A DNA stretch of 64,000 nucleotides from NCBI GenBank assembly GCA_023630585.1, contig CM042565.1:6266013-6330012 (forward strand), in the 5' to 3' direction. The position numbers and the translations under genes were made by a program. Below are positions 55,958 to 64,000 of this stretch, one piece after another. Position 1 is the first letter of the stretch. Each line of letters begins with the position of its first letter. Source of the DNA: Cranoglanis bouderius. Lineage: Eukaryota > Chordata > Actinopteri > Siluriformes > Cranoglanididae. The notes under the pieces are model-generated. The model ran no database searches and had not been told where the DNA came from. It saw only the letters and a list, made by a program, of their open reading frames with translations.

Positions 55958-57791
55958 GTAAGTAGAACAACTACACAATGGCACACAAACCTACTGCAGA
56001 CACACTTTAACATAATGGTTGAATGGAAAATTTTATCTAATGACACAATGACCAAATACATTACTGATGTTAATGAATGAGATTCATTAAATTTACTTAC
56101 TGTCTATTCAAGAGATATGGGTGCTCTGGTAGTGACACTAAATAATAGTTATGAAAGTGATAAGTCTACCAATAGATGTTAATGTAAATTGTTTTGCTAA
56201 ATTATTTACACTGGTACATCTGTGTTTTGCTCTATTGTTCATGGGAATTTAACCTACTCCTGATGTTCCTTCCATACTTCCCAGGGATCTTTCTCTCCCT
56301 TGTTCTGTTAACTGTCATTGAGTTAGTAAACACAACAATTCCATGCAAGGAGAGCTGCAACAAAACTATTCACAAAGGTGTGAAGCTCAGCAAATTAATG
56401 AAGAGGAACACTGCAGAACTAATAAAGACATATGTAAGTACATTTTCAACCTGATGCCTTAAAAACATTCATGTTCATACATTTAAGTGAACAGTCATGT
56501 TTAGAATACAGCATGGAGATGTAGATTGGTGTTCTAATCCTAATATGGTCAAATGCTGTCAATTTGTGTATCATGATTGAAAAGATAATGCCTCCCATTC
56601 ATAAACCCATGTGCAACATTTGTGGGTGTCTGTGGGTGTTGGCAGGAACATAAATAGCTGTGACAGTATACAGCACTGGTCGGTTTCCGCAACACAAACT
56701 GTGTAGTCTAGCACTTGGAATGGGATGAAATGGGGAACTATCACTCACACATTTAGTCTAGAATTAGCTGTAATACATATAAATAGATATGCCTATAGAT
56801 ATAAACAATGTTAATAACACCTGAAAGTGTGTTAGTATTTTGGTATATTCTGGTTGATTTAGTGGAAAATGTGAAATCAGAACCAATTGCCTGTTTGCTG
56901 TCAGTTCCCTTGCAATTTCTGTTTATGGTTCAGGACACTTTTGACCTAGCTAGTTAAATTTCAATTACTTGCTGCAATTGACCTGATTCAATTCATCAGT
57001 TAAGGTAAAGTGTGATGAGAATTGAAAAGGAAATTGAAAAGGTGTTACAGTCAAGACAGGATTTGATTTTGAGAATACTGATTTGAAAAGTATGTAATAC
57101 TCTTTATGTTATGTTACATTCAGCAAAGAGGAGCTATAAAGAAAATCTGCTGATCACAGTTGTCCAAGCAAATATGTAGATTCAATTTCACTGATGTCAC
57201 ATTGTCAGTTAAAGCACTTCAGATAGATTATATGATGATAATAAAACAATAACGTAAAAGCCTGAAATATTCCTTTGTCACTGTCTAAAGTTAATAAAAT
57301 ATTTATGTTCTCTCATGCAGCAAGCCAATGAGGGAGACTTTGCAAAGCAGTTCTGCAAAATGCAGAGGGACAATGTTCCGGCATCAAGCCTCTCAGGACA
57401 AACTTCAGCTGATCACATGTTGAACATTTACACACGTCTAAAGGAGTTCCAGCCTCACATAAAGAAAGTTCTGGAGCAGCAGACAGACTTGCTGCCTCCT
57501 CAGAGCCCTTTGCTTAATAGCCTGGATCAGACTTTGCAAAGAACTGGCCACCTCGCCCACAAGGTGAACTGCATTCTGCAGATCTTGCAGCCCAATATTC
57601 CAATACCCGAGCCAGCAGCCGGACCTACCGGAATTCCCCTGCCTCAAAATGTGTTTCAGCAGAAGGTCTATGGGTGTGTCGTCCTGACTCGGCTCAACGA
57701 GTTCCTCTCAAGAGTTGTCGATGAACTGAGGTCACTCAAGGGTAGCATGTGTGTAAAAAGAAAAAAAAAAGGAACTGTGGTGATGTCATAG
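55921..57791 (+). CDS. lif: lif/M17, IL-6-family cytokine (three exons)
   Basis: A secreted four-helix cytokine of the LIF/oncostatin M branch; the fish orthologue is often called M17. It should signal through gp130-type receptors to JAK/STAT3. Exons: candidate 55921-55957, then 56285-56433 and 57321-57791, about 218 residues in all (human LIF 202). Exon 2 supplies the hydrophobic signal peptide (IFLSLVLLTVIEL), the first two cysteines (IPCKESC) and two N-glycosylation sequons (NTT, NKT). Exon 3 carries helices B-D, with NVFQQKVYGCVVLTRLNEFL matching the LIF helix D start VFQKKKLGCQLLGKYKQII. Intron phases (1, then 0) and positions equal those of mammalian LIF. It reads opposite to taok3 and tesc. 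Confidence 0.85.
56285..56433 (+). CDS. lif: lif exon 2 (signal peptide and helix A)
   Basis: Two bases plus 49 codons between a TTCCCAG acceptor and a TAT|GTAAGT donor. It encodes a strong hydrophobic segment, then VNTTIPCKESCNKTIHKG, corresponding to NATCAIRHPCHNN of LIF, and a helix A ending ELIKTY, where LIF ends ILYY at the same intron. Confidence 0.85.
57321..57791 (+). CDS. lif: lif exon 3 (helices B-D and stop)
   Basis: 156 codons plus a stop after a CATGCAG acceptor. Begins QANEGDFAKQFCKM (LIF: TAQGEPFPNNLDKLCG), so the third cysteine is placed as in LIF; further cysteines lie at NCILQ and YGCVV. LIF has two cysteines in the NVLCRLC stretch, whereas only one is seen here, so the disulfide pattern may differ. 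The C-terminus is extended and basic (KRKKKG). Confidence 0.88.
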   Translation, partial: QANEGDFAKQFCKMQRDNVPASSLSGQTSADHMLNIYTRLKEFQPHIKKVLEQQTDLLPPQSPLLNSLDQTLQRTGHLAHKVNCILQILQPNIPIPEPAAGPTGIPLPQNVFQQKVYGCVVLTRLNEFLSRVVDELRSLKGSMCVKRKKKGTVVMS

Positions 57792-57960
57792 AACTAGTAG
57801 ACAATGATTTGAAATGATTCGTCTTTGAAGTTTGTTGGGTATATTTATTAATTATTTATTTTTGACATACAGTAAATATAAGAAAATAGCCCTGATAAAC
57901 AGGGGCATACGTTTGATAGTTTCATTTGCAGAGGTATTTATTCCATTAATTTATTGCTAT
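57792..57960 (+). promoter_or_regulatory. lif: lif 3' UTR AU-rich instability elements
   Basis: ATTTA pentamers at 57843, 57854 and 57936 sit in an A/T-only context directly after the stop. Such clusters recruit mRNA-decay proteins in cytokine messages. I saw no clear AATAAA close by, so the 3' end is not placed. Confidence 0.6.
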
Positions 57961-58584
57961 GCCATAATTAATTAATGTATTACTTTGATGCACAAATGTT
58001 CCTAAATGACTAAAAGTTATACTTAGTAATTTTGCAACATTCCATTTTTTGGCAGTGAAGAAAAATCTTATTTTCTTATCAAAGGGTCACTGTAGGTCTG
58101 AGCGTTTAATTCAACAAATTATCAACCAATGTTCTTAGCAAGTATTTGATTGTATCAAGCCTGACTTAAGTTAGCTGTGTCATTCTGTATATGTTATTCC
58201 TCTGTAGATAGACAGATCAGACCCAGCATTGCACTTTGACCCAGATTAAGATTTCTTGCCACTGAGGGTCATATATATTGTTGGATGATGATGTTTGACT
58301 GCTCAGGAATTCACAAAGATTGTGATGTGAGCTGTTAGCCATATTGGCTTTTGTGGTATGTGCTTGCCTGGCTTGAATGAACTGGTGGATGGAGCTGGTG
58401 CATTTGAGCTGCTGTCTGAGACATCTGAGTTTTCAACATGTGTTGAAACAGGTTTAGTAGACAGGAAGTGAAAGAGACTGTGATATCAGCCCTTAATGAC
58501 GCATTCAGCTAAACACATCAGATAGGAAAGAAAAAACACTGACTAGCCGTCGCCCCTGTCACAAGATGGGTGTCTGAGAGTCTC

Positions 58585-58587
<3 letters not shown>

Positions 58588-58632
<45 letters not shown>
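58588..58632. repeat. (GT)n microsatellite
   Basis: Uninterrupted GT dinucleotides about 0.8 kb beyond the lif stop. Confidence 0.95.
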
Positions 58633-58633
<1 letters not shown>

Positions 58634-61600
58634 TAGGTTTAAGCCACTGATTACTAGGCTAGGACAAGACGACATACTTATTCTTGTGAAATATTTTGCT
58701 CAGTTCTGATATTGAAGCGCTCTACTATATGAAGAATTTACAAATCGTTTATATTTCAAATTACTATTTGAGCAATTAATGCATATACTGACATCTGTAA
58801 ATACAACAGCTGTTACAAACACACATATACTTGTTTGTTTTTCTACACTTAAAAACATGAGCATTACAAATCATATAGCTCATTGCTCTTTTTCAGTTTA
58901 GATTAAGTAATGATAAGTTTGTATCAAATGAGTTTATCCTTCACCCAGTGTGTAACTACAGTATGTGATGATGAGATCCCAAAGCATAACACAGTGGACA
59001 AAACCACTGCTGTCAAAGCTGTAGTCAAACTATATTAATCAGTGATTTCTAGTTATCCTGTATTAACATGCCGATTGGGCACTGTGGATAAAGGAACAAA
59101 TATATAGGAAGTTGCACCAAAATATAATACCCTTTTCTCCAGTCACATGTTCCTATAAAAATGGAAGCCAAGAGGTACATATTCGGTCAAGTCTGAAGTT
59201 CCTTGTTGAGTTCTGTGGGCAAATAGCTTACTAAATTAGTGTAGCAAATTAGAGTGCACGTTTTGGAACTATAATAAAAACTAAACATTTTATTATAGTT
59301 CTATATATGGAAAGCTTAGACAGATGATCCCTTAATCCTCATTATCCTGGTGCTTGTAGAGCTTCCAGTTCCTGAATTTTCCAATGTCAAAACACATTAA
59401 GTCCAAATTGATACTATGTATAGACCTACTTGTTTTTCATTTATTAGGTTTTTGTTAAACCCATTCAATTGACCATTCAAATAGGCCAATAACTATTATA
59501 GCTCAATACTAAATATAATAACTTCAATAATATTGGTTTGTGATTTCCACTGTAACTAAAAGATGAAAAATAAACAATCGTGGACTCCGTGGCTATGCAC
59601 CACAGAAATCTTGGAGTCCCTGGACCTAACTTTAAGACCTACTGCCATAGAGAACCTGTGTGACAGTAATACCTGAGACTTCCTGTTTAATTTGATGATT
59701 ATTAGTTAAATATATCATTTTCAAGAACTTAAAGAGGAGCTGGTAGGTGGTACAACCTTATGTTGTATATTACCCTTTTCTCTCTAGGGGACATTTTCAA
59801 GAAGAAAGGTGGGGATTTCTTACTTTCACACATTGTTTACTACAGAAAACAAAAACAGCAAGAGAGAGGAGAAAAGGGTTTGTCTTATGGTGAAATAGAA
59901 AGGAGGGCAGTGAGAACTAAACTTGTCAATGCTTGCACAACTTCACTTCAAAGTGGCAGTTTTGTTCTCCACTCACAGCAGCTACCAAGAAGTGGTTTCA
60001 AGTCTTTGATATAAAACCAACATCAAAGTTCTGATGATAATTTTCTAGGTGCTACAGGAATTTGTTGCAGAATGAGGGCAGAGCATCAACATCCATTTCA
60101 GGCTGGGCTTCAGTACCTTTGTGTGAGTACAAAAACCCCCCCAAAACTAAGGGATTCTTCATTATATTACTGCTAACAGAAACAACAGAGTAAAAACAAA
60201 ACTACTGCAATAGGATTATACTAGTTTTAAACCCAATACAACATTCTGATTTTTCCCAAAAGTAAGACAGAATGAATCCAGGCATTAAAAATCACAGAAT
60301 AACCACTAGAATGAGAGAGAAACAACTTTTTAGTTAGTAAACTGGAACCTGGTTAATTACAAAACAAACACACAAAAACAAACAAAAAAAAAACAACAAA
60401 CAAAAACATATTACACATATCTAATCTACCCTACCGGTGTAGAGTACATTAGATTTTATAGCTTTTGTCTGTTTCCTGAGCTGTAGCCTTCATTCCGCTG
60501 TCAGGCCTTAAAAATATCTAATATCTTTATAAGGAGATCCTTATAAATAATTCATTACAAAGTAATGCTGAACCCTTTTAATTAATCTTAGAACTACTTT
60601 TTGTGTAACTTTATTCTGAAAAGTTTCGGGGACAAGAATGATGACAGGTCAAAAAAAACAAAAAAACAACAACCTTGTGTTATCAATTTACACAGAAAAC
60701 GTTTCTCAAGCATTTTTATTCCTCTGTATCAAACGAATCCCAAGGAAAATATGACATTTCTATTTTATCTAGCTTGATCCACACCAGCTTTCTAAAACTC
60801 TACAGTCTACAGGCTGACCAAATTTAACTTAATTGCATAATTGTATATGTCATATCATAAAAATGAATAAATGTAATATCAAGATTGCAGTTTAGTGTAA
60901 ATAACAGATGCCACTCTGTAAAGGCTAAACTGATATTTTTCCAATCAATTTGTATACACTTTTGAAAAGTGGTGGGGACAAAATGGGCGAATATTAAAAA
61001 GCTGTGGAAACTTGTTCCCAGCATTATACCTATGCCAATCACTGTTGATTGACCTAATACAAAATTTGGATTTTATGTCAGCATCAGATAGAAGAAATTG
61101 TGTCTTATAGTCCAGAAAGTACAATACATGGCTGAACATTGACAGTGATATTTCTGACACAGCACTATATACTGTTACTATATTAATACCAACACAAGTT
61201 GTGAAAATGATTTTAAAAAACAACAACAACAACAAAAAAAAAAAAACAAAAAAAAAAAAACAAAAAAACAACTGTGCTATACAACTGTACTGACATCTGC
61301 TGGTCAGCAAATATAACTTCATTTAAGCTCATCAGGACTTTGGAGTGGTGCTCATAGGGCTATATGTGACATCTGCATAAGCTCTAACGGAAAGAAAGAT
61401 ACATTAAACATTTATAAAGGCTTATTCCAACAGGTGTTATCTGCTTTGTCAATTTTGATGTCAAGTTGACCAGAAACCTGAGCCAAGTGACATAGATTTT
61501 GTTGACATATGATGTGTTATGTCACGTTCTAAGTTTTCCGACTTTGTAGCTCAGTGTACTTCTGGTATGTCAGTCACATGATGGTGATAATGTAACAGCT

Positions 61601-62037
61601 TGCCAAGATTAATTTAAAATTTTCTTTGCTCATTTTATGTCTTCTTTCTCTCTCAAACTCACCCACTAACACACAAACTCACTCTAATCTAAAGTCAGAG
61701 AAACTATACTGTAAATAACAAACAAATTTAGATGTCATGGAGTTGGTTTAATAAAAAATTCTTCATAGCAAAATGAAACTCACTTTACTTGTGGACCAGA
61801 GAAAATAGATATGACTTTGTTGTTACAGAGTTGCTGCTACTGACATTTGCTATGTAAAAGTTTTATACAGGAGCTTTCAGATTGGGAACACCACACAAGA
61901 TCCACACAATTCTCACCTTTTAAAATTTTACTCACTCTACTGTAATTCTGAAATACAGTAATTCTAGTGAGGCCACTGTACGAAATGACATCTTAATGAG
62001 TGGAATATTTTATATATATATTATTATTTATTTATTT

Positions 62038-62041
<4 letters not shown>

Positions 62042-62078
<37 letters not shown>
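62042..62078. repeat. (TG)n microsatellite
   Basis: Pure TG run, preceded by (ATTT)n, just beyond the inferred tesc mRNA end. Confidence 0.95.
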
Positions 62079-62080
<2 letters not shown>

Positions 62081-62336
62081 CACAGTGGTAAGGGCAATTT
62101 ATTGCTACATATTATACAGTACACGTCCAATATGTCCCCTGGATAAAGTACATCCTTTGCTTTTTAGACAGTCCAATAGACATGACAATTAAATAACATT
62201 CAGGTCTCCAGAATTGAAGAGATCAAAAGTAACAGATAAATTGCTAAGTAAGTAAATTCTCCAAGCGATTCATCACAGATCTTCAAGGTGGTGCTTGCAA
62301 GGTCTATTAAGCATGCCACACCTAAAACTCAATTAA

Positions 62337-62342
62337 TTTATT
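62337..62342 (-). terminator. tesc: tesc polyadenylation signal
   Basis: A minus-strand AATAAA lies about 180 bases after the tesc stop, in a sensible place for the mRNA 3' end. Confidence 0.55.
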
Positions 62343-62523
62343 CTGTGATTATACTATTATACTATATTAGTTGATGAAACCTCAGCACCGCAACAGTACT
62401 TAGCCAAGTTAATGCTATATTTTAAGTGCAAAAATAACCCATTTACCTTTGTGTTAAGCTTTAGCTTAATAGTTATCATTGGTGCCTTGGAATATCAGGT
62501 GAAACATCGTTGCTGATAAGGCA

Positions 62524-62601
62524 TCACTTGCACAGACTCGTTGTGTCCACATTTAGGAACCGGATGTGCATCCTCGTCTCAATTTCTATTCCTTTCAGAA
62601 T
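62524..62601 (-). CDS. tesc: tesc terminal exon
   Basis: Twenty-five codons plus TGA reading ILKGIEIETRMHIRFLNV then DTTSLCK, after an AAATCAG acceptor. Human tescalcin (CHP3, a calcineurin B-homologous EF-hand protein that binds and matures the Na/H exchanger NHE1) ends IWQGIDIETKMHVRFLNM then ETMALCH. This C-terminus is highly characteristic, so the call is firm despite the small size. Confidence 0.9.
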   Translation of the reverse strand: MLKGIEIETRMHIRFLNVDTTSLCK

Positions 62602-62769
62602 CTGATTTGAAAACAAATGGATTATTAGGTTTTATATGTTCATAATGTCATTACCTGATAGACAAATCTTTAAAAATATATTACATAGCCTAGATATACT
62701 GAGTTACAATAAGTTATAATTGTACTGATAACCTGTATATGTGACACTGGCCCAAAAATATAGACAAAC

Positions 62770-62817
62770 CTTCACAAAATGCTCAAATGTGATCCCCTCA
62801 TAAAATTCATCTGGACC
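62770..62817 (-). CDS. tesc: tesc penultimate coding exon
   Basis: A 16-codon exon, GPDEFYEGITFEHFVK, between a TTTTACAG acceptor and GTTTGT donor, both phase 0. Human has EPDQVYEGITFEDFLK joined directly to the terminal exon. Upstream tesc exons must lie beyond 64000; the intron sequence visible here is occupied by an L2-like LINE. Confidence 0.9.
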
Positions 62818-62877
62818 CTGTAAAAGAAGAAATTATTCTTACACTGTACACCTGACATTAATTAGCAACTTATTAAC

Positions 62878-64000
62878 TTATTGGATGTCAGCAGCATTAC
62901 AATGAAATTGAAGTCCATGTATGCGTATGATGTCACCAAGTGGATATATATAAATGATAAATAGTAGTGGTCCAAGAACGGAACCTTGAGGAACACCCTG
63001 CATCAGAGGAGCAGTGGCAGATATAGTACCCTTCAATAGTGATATAATACTTTCTGTCATTGAGGTAGGAGGTGAGCCAGGAAAGAGCTGGACCAGCGAT
63101 GACAGACAGTGTCAAATGCAGAGCTTAGATCAAGGAAAATTAAAATGTTTATTAACCCAGAATCAATGGACAGGAGAATGTCATTAACCACACGAAGAAG
63201 ACCAGTTTCAGTTCTGTGAGATGGACAAAATCCAGACTGGAAAGGTTGAAAGAGACCATTTGCATCTATATAAGACATTAATTGTGAGGCCACAACTTTT
63301 TCCAAAATTTTACTTAAAAATTGTAAGTTTGAGATTGGTCTGTAATTGTTCATATTTTGATGATCAAGGCCAGATTTCTTAAGAATGGGAGTCACCACAG
63401 CAGTTTTCAGTTCTGCTGGAACAATACCAGATGCTAGGCTACAGTTCATCAAATGAGTATGGAGGGTGAGACTTTGGAAACACACATTTTTAGTAAAGTA
63501 GTAGGTGCACGGTCAAGCTGGCAGGATGTAGAATTGGACTTCATAATCAGATCACCTACAGCACAGGGTGTAGTGAACATGAAAGCAGAGAAAGATCATT
63601 TTGAGTGAGCTGTCCTAAACTCAACATGTTGAGAACCAGTATGAGGGGTATACTTGGCAATAGATTCAGTGGTTGTCTTCAGTTTGTCCGAAAACAAATT
63701 GAGAAAAACTATTCACAAGCTTCTTAGAGCCAGAGATGAGCATGAGTGTGGTGTGGAGGATTAGTGAAAAAAGTGACTTGGATGTGCAAGTAGAGTTCCT
63801 AATAGTGTAAGAAAGATAGGAAGAACGAGCGGCAGTGAGGGCTATGTGGTAGTTATGCAAATATTTTTAAAGTCCAGAGAGTGCACAGTAAGTCCAGTTT
63901 TTCTGCATAGTCTTTCCAGGCGACGACCTTTAACTTTCATAGCTCGAAGTTCAGGAGTGATCCAGGGTGAGATATGAGTGGATGGAACCAGTCTGGTTTT
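62878..64000 (-). mobile_element. L2/CR1-like LINE in tesc intron
   Basis: Minus-strand reverse transcriptase: [88 protein letters not shown]. The YADD box is altered (CNAADIQ). An internal deletion lies near 63100. Same family as 17261-18720, same orientation. It continues past the right edge. Confidence 0.8.

Larger units (their letters stand above)
57960..62300. other. intergenic, lif to tesc, mostly featureless
   Basis: AT-rich, with (GT)n at 58588-58632, A-rich CAA runs at 60361-60410 and 61215-61270, and (TG)n at 62042-62078. No exon of an oncostatin-M-like neighbour and no taok3 kinase exon was recognised, but very short exons could be missed by eye. Confidence 0.45.

Noticed and set aside
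59760..60014. 84-codon open frame between lif and tesc
   Set aside because: No recognisable motif, no supported splice sites, AT-rich composition; considered chance. An oncostatin-M-like gene was looked for and not found.
60041..60120. AG...GT-bounded segment that looks like an exon
   Set aside because: Its most natural reading frame has an in-frame TGA and matches no recognised protein.

Overview
The window is teleost fish nuclear DNA. The genes are split by GT-AG introns, the coding exons match vertebrate families, and most of the rest is transposon sequence typical of ray-finned fish: many decayed Tc1-like elements, L1, L2/CR1-like and RTE LINEs, BEL/Pao and Gypsy-type LTR elements, a Polinton relic, tRNA-derived SINEs and microsatellites. 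The Tc1 load suggests an otophysan such as a catfish or characin, but that is a weak guess.

Four host genes are recognised from their exons, several of which are too short to stand out as open frames. (1) cabp7 (calneuron-type neuronal Ca-binding protein), minus strand: exon 1 at 16.7 kb, exon 3 at 3.3 kb, exon 4 at 2.8 kb, with the last exon off the left edge. I could not find exon 2, which carries EF-hand 1. (2) taok3 (TAO kinase 3), minus strand, 44.3-31.1 kb: seven exons give the complete C-terminal coiled-coil half. I found no kinase-domain exon, and a CpG island sits 1 kb upstream of the first visible exon. (3) lif, also called M17 (IL-6-family cytokine), plus strand, 55.9-57.8 kb: three exons with the same phases as mammalian LIF and an AU-rich 3' UTR. 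(4) tesc (tescalcin), minus strand: its last two coding exons at 62.8-62.5 kb, with the gene continuing off the right edge. In human, CABP7 and LIF lie together on 22q12 while TAOK3 and TESC lie on 12q24, so this segment joins two blocks that are separate in mammals.

Layout. 0-3.4 kb: Tc1 pieces, microsatellites and cabp7 exons 4 and 3. 3.4-16.7 kb: a TE mass inside a cabp7 intron (Tc1, L2-like LINE with a small MITE, L1, a hAT-like element, a Polinton polymerase/ATPase relic invaded by an RTE LINE, another Tc1 with a nested repeat, and a solo LTR). 16.7-29.2 kb: cabp7 exon 1, then L2-like LINE, Tc1, BEL/Pao, a Gypsy-type gag with long tandem repeats and its 3' LTR, and Tc1. 29.2-44.3 kb: taok3, its 3' UTR and TE-filled introns. 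44.3-55.6 kb: CpG island, more Tc1 copies, a large inverted repeat and SINE/LINE pieces. 55.6-57.9 kb: lif. 57.9-62.3 kb: mostly sequence with no recognisable content. 62.3-64 kb: tesc tail with an L2-like LINE in its intron.

The four genes are independent, not an operon. CaBP7 and tescalcin are EF-hand proteins, TAOK3 belongs to stress-MAPK signalling, and LIF signals through gp130/STAT3. The most unusual points are the apparently kinase-less taok3 behind its own CpG island, the open frame that fuses Polinton polymerase and RTE reverse transcriptase, the missing cabp7 EF-hand exon, a nearly intact Tc1 transposase whose third catalytic residue is changed, and a transposon whose ends carry about 15 copies of a CCTGCAGGA-like motif.
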